NCBI GenBank assembly: GCA_002699145.1
Contig: PABK01000060.1
Span: forward strand, 62,001 to 126,000
DNA from: Halioglobus sp.
GTDB lineage: Bacteria; Pseudomonadota; Gammaproteobacteria; Pseudomonadales; Halieaceae
Direction of reading: 5' to 3'
Length of the DNA stretch: 64,000 bases
Under the pieces are notes generated by a model. It saw only the letters and a program-made list of their open reading frames with translations. It was not told the DNA's origin and ran no database searches. The position numbers and the translations under genes were made by a program. Position 1 is the stretch's first letter. The number at the start of each line of letters is the position of its first letter. Shown in pieces: positions 35,339 to 42,629 of this stretch.

Positions 35339-36172
35339 CTAGCAGAGCCGCTCCGCCGTGCGCGCCAGCAGGGGCCCGGCGGGCGATGTCAGCTTGAGGC
35401 GCGCCATGTCGTCGGCGCGGGTCAGTCCGGGATTGACCAGCACCACCGGTTTGCCCAGTTGTTGCGCACGGCGGCAGAAGCGGTAGCCCGAGTACACCTG
35501 CAGGGAACTGCCCACGCACAGCAGGGCGTCTGCCTGCTCGAGGCTATCCATGCAGGTCGCCACGCGTCGCCGCGGCACGCTGCCGCCAAAAAACACCACG
35601 TCCGGCATGAGATCGCCCTGGCACAGCTCGCAGCGGGGCAGTACCAGCCGCCGGCAAACGTCCTCGGGAATGTCCACGTCGCCGTCGGGCCGGGTGGCCA
35701 CCGGTCCGCGATAGGTCCAGCGGTTGCGCGCCTGTAGCAGTCCCTGGACGGTTTCGCGCGCATGCACACGCGTACAGGACAGGCAGCGCACCCGGTCGAT
35801 ACGCCCGTGCAGGTCGACGACGCGGCGGCTGCCCGCGCGCTGGTGCAGCCGGTCGATGTTCTGCGTGATCAGCAACTGCACGCTGCCCCCGGCCTCCAGC
35901 TGCGCCAGGGCGTAATGGGCCGGGTTGGGGATGGCGTCGCGCACTACCGGCCAGCCGAACCAGGAGCGCGCCCAGTAACGTCGCCGGGTGTTTTCGTCCT
36001 CCAGAAAGGCCTGTTGCTGGATGGGTTCCCGGTGCAGCCAGACACCTCGCCGGTCGCGGTAGGTGGGGATGCCGGAATCGGCGCTGATGCCGGCGCCGGT
36101 GAGCACCACGAGCCTGGGATGGTCGCGGATGAAGGCACACAGGGCGCGGCTGTCCTGGTCGACGCTGTCCAC
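35339..36172 (-). CDS. SIR2-family NAD-dependent protein deacylase (sirtuin)
   Basis: This 277-residue sirtuin has NAD-binding motifs VVLTGAGISADSGIPTYRDR and QNIDRLHQRAG, the catalytic His in DLHGRIDRVRC, and a structural zinc site with two Cys pairs (CLSC and CELC). VVFFGGSVPRRR and LCVGSSLQVYSG complete the Rossmann fold. It removes acyl groups from protein lysines using NAD. I choose the GTG at 36172. The frame is open far upstream, but that part lies antisense to the TIGR01777 gene. A TATAAT box ends only 6 bases before this GTG, so the mRNA would be nearly or fully leaderless. It is convergent with the PNPOx-like gene. Confidence 0.9.
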   Translation of the reverse strand: MDSVDQDSRALCAFIRDHPRLVVLTGAGISADSGIPTYRDRRGVWLHREPIQQQAFLEDENTRRRYWARSWFGWPVVRDAIPNPAHYALAQLEAGGSVQLLITQNIDRLHQRAGSRRVVDLHGRIDRVRCLSCTRVHARETVQGLLQARNRWTYRGPVATRPDGDVDIPEDVCRRLVLPRCELCQGDLMPDVVFFGGSVPRRRVATCMDSLEQADALLCVGSSLQVYSGYRFCRRAQQLGKPVVLVNPGLTRADDMARLKLTSPAGPLLARTAERLC

Positions 36173-36178
36173 GGGGTC

Positions 36179-36196
36179 ATTATACGCACACGTGTG
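36179..36196 (-). promoter_or_regulatory. Sirtuin -10 box and adjacent palindrome
   Basis: On the minus strand a perfect TATAAT lies at 36184-36179. Just upstream, CACACGTGTG (36187-36196) is a perfect 10-base palindrome between the -10 and where a -35 would be, and no good -35 is visible. The palindrome is well placed as an operator or activator site, perhaps acting on both divergent genes. Confidence 0.5.
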
Positions 36197-36234
36197 ACAT
36201 ACAGATGAAGCTGATCCGGGAGCGCTCACGGGCG

Positions 36235-36240
36235 TAGAAT
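36235..36240 (+). promoter_or_regulatory. -10 box for the TIGR01777 gene
   Basis: TAGAAT is one base from consensus and lies 25 bases before the ATG at 36266. The best -35 candidate (CTGATC, 36211-36216, spacer 18) is weak. Confidence 0.4.
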
Positions 36241-36265
36241 GAACACAGCAGAAGAGGGCGCGGAC

Positions 36266-37156
36266 ATGCATATCGTGGTCACCGGGGGTACGGGATTTAT
36301 CGGCACGCCGCTGTGCGCGGCGCTGCGCGCCAGCGGTCACCGGGTGACGGTACTGAGCCGCCGGTCGCGGCAGGATGCGGCGACTGTCGGCAGTCTGGAT
36401 GAAATCGACAGCGCCACCCGGGTCGATGCGTTGATCAACCTCGCCGGCGCGCCGCTGAACGGACGGCGCTGGAGCGCCGCCTACAAACAGGAGATTATCG
36501 ACAGCCGCCTGCGCACCACCCGCGCCGTACTCGACCTGGTGGAGCGCCTGGATGCGCCTCCCGCGGCGCTGCTCAGCGCCAGCGCCGTCGGTTACTACGG
36601 CCACCACGGCGACGAGATCCTCGATGAACAGGGCGCGACGGAACCGGGCTTCGCCCAGGACCTGTGCGCGCGCTGGGAGGAACTCGCCGGCCGCGCCGCC
36701 GCGCGCGGGGTGCGCGTCTGCCTGCTGCGCCTGGGGGTGGTGCTCGACGCCGGCGGGGGCGCGTTGCAGGAAATGGCCAACTCCTTCCGTTTTGGCGTGG
36801 GCAGCTGGATTGGTTCCGGCGAGCAGTGGTTGAGCTGGATACACCGCGACGACGTGGTGCGCGCCGTCGCCTTCCTGCTGCAGCGGGACGAGTTGCAGGG
36901 GCCGTTCAACCTCACCGCGCCGGCGCCGGTCACCAGCCAGCAACTGTGCGCTGCGCTCGCGCAACATCACCGGGTGCTGCTGCGCGCCGGCGTACCGGGG
37001 CCCGTGTTGCGCCTGCTGCTGGGTGAGGTGGCGCAGGAGTTGTTGCTCAATGGGCAACGGGTGGTGCCGGCGGCGCTGCAGGCGGCGGGTTTCCGCTTCG
37101 ACTACCCGGACGTCGAACGCGCCCTGGCGGCCATCTACGCGGACCAGGCGAGTTAA
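36266..37156 (+). CDS. TIGR01777-family NAD(P)-dependent epimerase/oxidoreductase
   Basis: This 296-residue extended short-chain dehydrogenase is of the TIGR01777/YfcH family. The N-terminal Rossmann motif is VVTGGTGFIGTPL, the active-site region is SASAVGYYGHHGD, and IHRDDVVRAVAFLL and APAPVTSQQLCAAL are family landmarks. The physiological substrate is unknown. GAGGG supports the ATG at 36266, nine codons inside the maximal frame. Members of this family often sit beside photolyase and YbgA-like genes, as here. Its stop overlaps the stop of the convergent DUF523/DUF1722 gene (TTAA). Confidence 0.9.
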   Translation: MHIVVTGGTGFIGTPLCAALRASGHRVTVLSRRSRQDAATVGSLDEIDSATRVDALINLAGAPLNGRRWSAAYKQEIIDSRLRTTRAVLDLVERLDAPPAALLSASAVGYYGHHGDEILDEQGATEPGFAQDLCARWEELAGRAAARGVRVCLLRLGVVLDAGGGALQEMANSFRFGVGSWIGSGEQWLSWIHRDDVVRAVAFLLQRDELQGPFNLTAPAPVTSQQLCAALAQHHRVLLRAGVPGPVLRLLLGEVAQELLLNGQRVVPAALQAAGFRFDYPDVERALAAIYADQAS

Positions 37157-38124
37157 ACCAGGCTGCGCAGGCGCGCCGCGTCGGGATAGGGGTCCATGAA
37201 CACCTGGCCGTTGATATAGGCGTCCGGGTTGTCGGCGAAGTGATGCTTGAGCAGGGTGATGGGCACGATCAGCGGCACCTGTCCGGTGCGGTAGTCCTCG
37301 ATCAGCTCGCTGAGCCGGCGCCGCTGCTCCGGCGAGATCCTGCGTTTCAGGTAGCCGGCGATATGGAACAGCACGTTACTGTGACTGCGCCGGGTCGCCG
37401 GGCGCGCCAGGGCGGTCATCAGGGTGCTGATGAACTCGTCGGCCAGCGGCTGCAGCGGCGCCTTGCCCGCCTGCGCCAGCAGCGGCCCGATGGCCTTGTA
37501 GGCGGGGACATGGTGAGCCATCACCAGGTACTTGTAGCGGCTCCAGAAATCGACCAGCAGGCGGGCGCTGACGCCGTCGGCGACACTGCGTTTCCAGTCG
37601 TGGTAGGCGCAGGCGCGGGTGACGAAACTCTCGCGCAGTCCCGGGTCATTGAGGCGGCCGTCGTCTTCCAGCGCCAGCAGGGGGTCCAGGCGCCGCAACT
37701 CTGCGGCGAAAATGCCGTCCTGGTCCGAGGCCACGAAATGCCCCGCCGGCGAGTAGCGCTTGACCCGCCCGTAGCCGCAACTCGGGCTGCCCTTGACGAG
37801 GATATAGCCGACCATCCCGGGCGCCTGCTGCACCACCTGTGCGGCATAGGCGCGGATCTGCTCCGTGTAGTCGTGCTCGTGGGTCTCGACGTCGACGATG
37901 CGCACCGCGTGTTCGTCGCCCACCAGGTGAATGGGAGGGCGGGGCACGCCCAGGCCGATGCCCATCTCCGGGCAGAACGCGCGCGTTTGGAAGCGTTCGC
38001 ACAGGTTGCGCACGTGGGTGTTCGGGCTCTTGGTCTGCCCGTTGTAGCGCACGGCGTTGCCGGCCAGGCAGGAGCCAATGCCCAGCAGCGGAAGCGCTTC
38101 GCTCGAATCGGTTGTCGTCGCCAT
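37153..38124 (-). CDS. DUF523 + DUF1722 (YbgA-type) protein
   Basis: This 323-residue two-domain protein has an N-terminal DUF523 (LGIGSCLAGNAVRYNG, then FCPEMGIGLGVPRPPIHL and KGSPSCGYGRVK, with conserved Cys residues) and a C-terminal DUF1722/YbgA (LVDFWSRYKYLVMAHHVPAY, then ISPEQRRRLSELIEDYRTGQ, VPITLLKHH). In Escherichia coli the YbgA gene lies next to phr, so presence in a photolyase neighbourhood is meaningful. The function is unproven, with links to thiouracil desulfuration or photolyase support. The start at 38124 has AGGAG 8 bases upstream and is preferred to the ATG at 38145. Confidence 0.9.
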   Translation of the reverse strand: MATTTDSSEALPLLGIGSCLAGNAVRYNGQTKSPNTHVRNLCERFQTRAFCPEMGIGLGVPRPPIHLVGDEHAVRIVDVETHEHDYTEQIRAYAAQVVQQAPGMVGYILVKGSPSCGYGRVKRYSPAGHFVASDQDGIFAAELRRLDPLLALEDDGRLNDPGLRESFVTRACAYHDWKRSVADGVSARLLVDFWSRYKYLVMAHHVPAYKAIGPLLAQAGKAPLQPLADEFISTLMTALARPATRRSHSNVLFHIAGYLKRRISPEQRRRLSELIEDYRTGQVPLIVPITLLKHHFADNPDAYINGQVFMDPYPDAARLRSLV

Positions 38125-38181
38125 GCTTGCCACTCCTGTTCTCACCCGGACCTCAACGCTACCCCTACCGCCGGCAAAGCG

Positions 38182-39474
38182 CTAGTGGCCCGTTTCCCTG
38201 TGCTCGCTGTAGACACCGGCCAGTTCCCGGTCGCCGCGCAGCTTGTCCAGCGCCGCCACCTCCACCTGGCGCACCCGCTCGGTGGATACGCCCAGCAGGG
38301 GGGCGACCTGTGCCCGCGACAGCGGTGGTGACTGTTCCAGGCCCCAGCGCATGGCGATCACACGTTGTTCGGTCGGTGACAGCGTGCGCATGCGCTTGTG
38401 TACCGTGCGCCGCAGCGAGTTGCCTTCGGCGCTGGCCGCGGTGTCGGGGAAGGGGCCGCCGGACAGGGTCGCGCCGAGCGTGGGGCTGTCTTCCTCTTCG
38501 CCCTGGGGCGTTTCCAGCGACACGCCGAAGTTGGCCAGCTGGCGCAGGCTTTCCACCTCGGCGCTGTCCAGTTGCAGGCGCTCGGCCAGGGTGCGCGTCG
38601 AGGGCTCCCTGCCGGTGTACTGCAGGTGCTGCAGGCGCTCGCGATGCAGGCGCTTGACGCGGTCCATCACCTGGGTGGGGTAGCGCAGGATGCCCTCCTG
38701 CTCGTTGAGTGCGCGCCGGATCGACTGGCTGACCCAGTTGTAGGCGTAGGTGCTGAAACGGTATCCGCGGCGGTGGTGAAACTTTTCCGCCGCGCGCAGC
38801 AGGCCGAACACGCCTTCCTGCACCAGGTCGCAGAACGACACATTGCTCGAGGGTGTGCGGCCGGCGATGGAAAACACCAGGCGCAGGTTGTGATGCACCA
38901 GTTGCTCGCGCGCGGCCAGGTAGCGCCCGAGCGGTTCCTCCAGTGCGCGTCGTGTCCGTTCGCCGGCGCGGGACGGCGTGTCCGCCTCGGGCCACTGCGC
39001 CCGCCAGTCGCGCAGTCCCGCGGCCACGCCGTCCCGCTCGTCGCGGTCCAGCGCCAGGGAGGCGATAGCCGCGACCAGCGCCGCCGGCATCTGCAGCTCC
39101 CGCAGGGCGGTCGCCGCCTGCGGTTTGTCGGGCGCGGCCAGGGCCGCGTGCAACGCGGTCAACGCGGCGTGGCCGGGCTTGCCCGGCAGGTAATCGCTGA
39201 TTTCGCGCCGCAGCAGGCCGTAGTGCGGCGAGTGCCCCAGGTCCCGGGCCGCGGGCGGGTTGCTCACGAGGTTCGTCACCAGCGCCCCCAGCAGCGCGCG
39301 GCACTGCGTGTCAGCCAGGAAGACGTCCTGCAAATCCCCGACCGCCCGCCACTTGCGCTGGTCGATGGCCAGCTCCTGCGCTGTGGTGAGCAGGGGATAT
39401 CGCCGCGCCTGGGCGAACAGCCAGTCCAGGCCCGTGTCGCCCTGCAGGCGCGCCCGGGTCAGTGAATTGTCCAT
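38182..39474 (-). CDS. Sigma-70 family factor (group 2/3-like) with long N-terminal insert
   Basis: This 430-residue sigma factor shows region 2 (HHNLRLVFSIAG, DLVQEGVFGLLRAAEKFHHR, RFSTYAYNWVSQSIRRAL), region 3 (DRVKRLHRERLQHLQ, then PSTRTLAERLQLD) and region 4 (LSPTEQRVIAMRWGLEQ, LLGVSTERVRQVEVAALDKL). A region 1.2-like start (LLTTAQELAIDQRKW) is separated from region 2 by about 150 residues of Ala/Leu-rich sequence that I do not recognise, a kind of non-conserved insert. GGAGGT lies 6 bases before the ATG at 39474. It is divergent from the MerR gene, which may control it. The regulon may include the photorepair genes (inference). Confidence 0.88.
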   Translation of the reverse strand: MDNSLTRARLQGDTGLDWLFAQARRYPLLTTAQELAIDQRKWRAVGDLQDVFLADTQCRALLGALVTNLVSNPPAARDLGHSPHYGLLRREISDYLPGKPGHAALTALHAALAAPDKPQAATALRELQMPAALVAAIASLALDRDERDGVAAGLRDWRAQWPEADTPSRAGERTRRALEEPLGRYLAAREQLVHHNLRLVFSIAGRTPSSNVSFCDLVQEGVFGLLRAAEKFHHRRGYRFSTYAYNWVSQSIRRALNEQEGILRYPTQVMDRVKRLHRERLQHLQYTGREPSTRTLAERLQLDSAEVESLRQLANFGVSLETPQGEEEDSPTLGATLSGGPFPDTAASAEGNSLRRTVHKRMRTLSPTEQRVIAMRWGLEQSPPLSRAQVAPLLGVSTERVRQVEVAALDKLRGDRELAGVYSEHRETGH

Positions 39475-39624
39475 ACGCTTACCTCCCGCTGGGTATACGC
39501 CCTGTCCGTACGGTCTGACCAGGCAGGCGCGGCGAATGTCCAGTTGCAGGCCGGGCAAATCCTGGGCAAGTCATCCGATTGCGCTGTCCCGTCGTAATAC
39601 CGCTGATCACAAGCGAGGTACACC

Positions 39625-40602
39625 ATGGGAGCCATACAGTTACAGTCTCGACCCCTCTACGGTATCGGCACGGTTGCCCGACTGACGGGTATAAAACCGG
39701 ACACATTGCGCATCTGGGAGCGACGCTACCAGCTCGGCGCCAGTCACAAGTCCGCTTCGGGTCGCCGCCAGTACACCCAGTCGGACCTGGAGCACCTGCA
39801 ACTGGTCGCCGCACTGGTGGCGGACGGCGCGCGCATCGGCGAGATCGCCGCCAGTGAGCGCCGCACGCTGGAGATGATGCTGCGCGCCCGCGATGAGTCC
39901 AGCCCCGCTGACATCCCGGCGCCCAAGCCGCGCGTGCTGTTCGTCGGGCGCGGCCTGTGCGACTGGCTGGACGAGCACCAGGGATGCCTGGTCAATGTCA
40001 ACGCCGTACTCGCTCCCTGCGCCCTGCAGGAGGTGGATGCGGAGCTGCTGGCGCAGCTCGAGACGGTGGACGCGATCGTGGTTGAGTGCAGCGGTGTCAA
40101 CGCGACGCGGGTGCAGGAGCTGGAGCAGGTCAGTGACGCACTGCAGGCGGATAGCGTCATGGTGCTGCAGCATTGTAGCGGCGAGCGCTGGCGCGACGCC
40201 CTGACCGCGAAGGGCTACCAGCATGCGCAGTTTCCGCCCGACCCGGCGCAGCTCGCCTTTCACCTGGCGCGCAGCGCGGCGGAGAAGGAGGCCAGCGTCG
40301 GCAGCAGCAACCTCGGCGAACTGATGCAGGGCAAGCCGCGGTTGTTCAGTGAAGCCGAGATATCGGCCGCGCGCGCCATCCAGGGCGCGCTCACCTGTGA
40401 GTGCCCGCGGCATATCAGTGACCTCGTGCGGTCGCTGGCGGCATTCGAGGAGTACTCCTCGAACTGTTCCGTGGAGAACTGGTCCGATGCCTCGGTGCAC
40501 GCCTGCGTCTACGCCTACGCTGGCCAGGCGCGCTGGCTGATGGAAAAGGCGCTGGGTCACGTGCTGGATGCGCACGGGGACGCGTTGCGCGGTGCAGATT
40601 GA
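39625..40602 (+). CDS. MerR-family regulator (LitR/BluR-like)
   Basis: This 325-residue regulator has an N-terminal MerR helix-turn-helix (YGIGTVARLTGIKPDTLRIW, then ERRYQL and RRQYTQSDLEHLQLV) and a C-terminal region of about 240 residues that resembles the sensory part of LitR/CarH-like proteins in length. I cannot find the cobalamin-binding DxHxxG signature, so it may be one of the B12-independent forms found in Pseudomonas-type light responses. GAGG lies 6 bases upstream of the ATG. It shares a 150-base promoter region with the divergent sigma gene. With photolyase, YbgA-like and epimerase genes nearby, control of a light or photo-oxidative response is the likely role. Confidence 0.85.
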   Translation: MGAIQLQSRPLYGIGTVARLTGIKPDTLRIWERRYQLGASHKSASGRRQYTQSDLEHLQLVAALVADGARIGEIAASERRTLEMMLRARDESSPADIPAPKPRVLFVGRGLCDWLDEHQGCLVNVNAVLAPCALQEVDAELLAQLETVDAIVVECSGVNATRVQELEQVSDALQADSVMVLQHCSGERWRDALTAKGYQHAQFPPDPAQLAFHLARSAAEKEASVGSSNLGELMQGKPRLFSEAEISAARAIQGALTCECPRHISDLVRSLAAFEEYSSNCSVENWSDASVHACVYAYAGQARWLMEKALGHVLDAHGDALRGAD

Positions 40603-40730
40603 GCCCGGCGCAGCCGCGCCCTGGTTTTGCAAGGCAGTTGTCCTGCGAAGTCCGCGGTAGTACCATAGGCCGGCGCTGTCGGCGGTGAGCAGGCCGTCCA
40701 CGGCACTTCGAGGCTGACGGGTAACCCGCC

Positions 40731-42602
40731 ATGATGCGCTTGTTCCTCGCCCTGGTTTGCACCGTGTTCCTGGCACTGCCGGCGTCCGCCGGCGAGCCCT
40801 CGCCGGGGCGCTTCTTTTACGGTCGCGTAAGCACCGACGGGCAGCCGGTGAAGGGCGCCATGGTGACCTTTTATCACGGTCGCCCGGTCCATTCGCTGAG
40901 TGTGTTCGCCGATGACCAGGGCCGCTTCCTGTCCCCCGACCTGCCCTGGGATTCGGGTTACCGGGTGCGCGTGCGCCGTCCGGGCTGGCGCGACGTGGTG
41001 ATCGAGCGGCAGTCACCCGTCCGCGGCGGGCAGTGGCTGGACGTGCGCATGCAGCGCATCGAGGACCCCGCCGAGATGATCCAGCAACTGCCGAGCAATT
41101 ACTGGATGAACCTCGTGCTGGAGGAGATGGACAATCGCGAGCACCTGCTGGAATTCAAGATGCAGTGTACCTACTGCCACCAACAGGGTTCGCCGCTGAC
41201 CTCGCGGCGCCAGTTCACGCGGCAGCAGTGGCTGGACATTATCATCGACATGGGCCGGCGCAGCGCCATCATCAGCAACAGCCTGCGCGCCAGGCTGCCG
41301 GACTACTATCTCGCGGCCTACGACCCGGGCAACGTACTGGACAAGCTGCCGCGCTACGACGGACCGGACGGCCCGCTGCCGGTGCCCTCGCCAGTGGTGC
41401 GCCGCGCCGTGGTGGAGGAGTGGGACCTGGGCGGGCCCACCTCGGGCCAGCACGACATGATGGTCTACCATCGCGACGGCTCCATCTGGAGCGTCGACGG
41501 TCCCATGGATACCCTGCACGTGATCCGCGTGGACGAGAACCCGGACGGCGTGCGCCGCAGCTACGCCATACCCCGCGGCGAGCACAAACCCGGTGGCGTG
41601 TACTGGAAGATGGAGCGCCGCAAGAAGAACGGCGTGGAGACCTACCTGGCGCCACACTCCCTGCAGACCGCGCCGGACGGTGTCATCTGGCTGACCCTGG
41701 CGTCGGGCAACCAGCTGGCCGGCTTCGACCCCGTCAGCGAGACCTGGGACATTGTCGACCTGGAACAGGGCATCAACCCGCACACCCTGCGCTTCGACTC
41801 GCGCGGCCGCCTCTGGTACACCGTGACCGCGACCAACCACGTGGGCATGTTCGACCCGCAAACCCGTGAACAAGAGTTCATCCGCCTCGACTTTCCCGAT
41901 TTCAGCACGCGCCTGATCACCTGGCTGACACCGCTGTTCATCGCCAACGCGGACCTGCTGGACCTGGACGATCGCTCCGCGCAGATGGACGGCGTCACCA
42001 TGCCCATGCCCTACGGCATCGACATCCACCCGCTCGATGGCAGCGTCTGGTTCAGCCAGCTCAACATGAGTCACATTGGCCGTATCGACCCGGACAACTT
42101 CGAGTTGACCTCCATTCCCACTCCCTTCGTCACCCCGCGCCGGCTGCGGTTCGATTCACGCGGCAACCTGTGGGTGCCATCCTACGCGGAGGGCACTCTG
42201 AACCGCTTTGACACCGTGGCCATGGACTGGAAGGAAAGCCACGAGATCCCGGTGGCGCCGCGCGGCAGCGAGGTGCCCTACGCGGTATTCGTGGATCGCG
42301 AGTCCGACCACGTGTGGATTACCGGCACGCAGAGCGATTCCATGATTCGCTTCGACCCGGACAGCGGCCGGTGGGACATCTATCCACTACCCACCCTGGT
42401 GACCTATACGCGCGAGCTGGACATGGACGCTCAGGGCAGGGTGTGGACCTCCCACTCCAGCAGTCCCGCCTGGCACGTGGAGGACGGGATTCCCAAGGTC
42501 ACGCGGCTGGATCCCGACGGCGCCCCCGATATCGAGGCCTCGGGCCTGTTCGACGGCACCGCGCCGGCGGCGCGCGTCGCCGATGGCGTCGCCGCGCGCT
42601 GA
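40731..42602 (+). CDS. Exported heme-c (CxxCH) and Vgb-like propeller protein
   Basis: This 623-residue periplasmic protein has a signal peptide (LFLALVCTVFLALPASAG). A CarboxypepD-reg/CNA-B-like beta domain follows (GRVSTDGQPVKGAMVTFYHG, about 25-105), then a short helical segment with one heme-c motif CTYCH near residue 146 and a candidate distal ligand in IIIDMGRR. The rest (about 230-600) is a virginiamycin-B-lyase-like propeller with repeated segments such as APDGVIWLTLASGNQLAGFD and DSRGNLWVPSYAEGTLNRFD. The quinoprotein dehydrogenase gene starts 27 bases downstream, so this may be its electron acceptor or subunit (inference). Confidence 0.87.
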   Translation: MMRLFLALVCTVFLALPASAGEPSPGRFFYGRVSTDGQPVKGAMVTFYHGRPVHSLSVFADDQGRFLSPDLPWDSGYRVRVRRPGWRDVVIERQSPVRGGQWLDVRMQRIEDPAEMIQQLPSNYWMNLVLEEMDNREHLLEFKMQCTYCHQQGSPLTSRRQFTRQQWLDIIIDMGRRSAIISNSLRARLPDYYLAAYDPGNVLDKLPRYDGPDGPLPVPSPVVRRAVVEEWDLGGPTSGQHDMMVYHRDGSIWSVDGPMDTLHVIRVDENPDGVRRSYAIPRGEHKPGGVYWKMERRKKNGVETYLAPHSLQTAPDGVIWLTLASGNQLAGFDPVSETWDIVDLEQGINPHTLRFDSRGRLWYTVTATNHVGMFDPQTREQEFIRLDFPDFSTRLITWLTPLFIANADLLDLDDRSAQMDGVTMPMPYGIDIHPLDGSVWFSQLNMSHIGRIDPDNFELTSIPTPFVTPRRLRFDSRGNLWVPSYAEGTLNRFDTVAMDWKESHEIPVAPRGSEVPYAVFVDRESDHVWITGTQSDSMIRFDPDSGRWDIYPLPTLVTYTRELDMDAQGRVWTSHSSSPAWHVEDGIPKVTRLDPDGAPDIEASGLFDGTAPAARVADGVAAR

Positions 42603-42629
42603 CCGAATGACCGCAGCCGGCGCCACCGC

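Noticed and set aside
36173-37057. Extension of the sirtuin frame to 37057
   Set aside because: The extra 295 codons run antisense to the TIGR01777 gene and have no sirtuin-like content. The promoter also lies inside this stretch.
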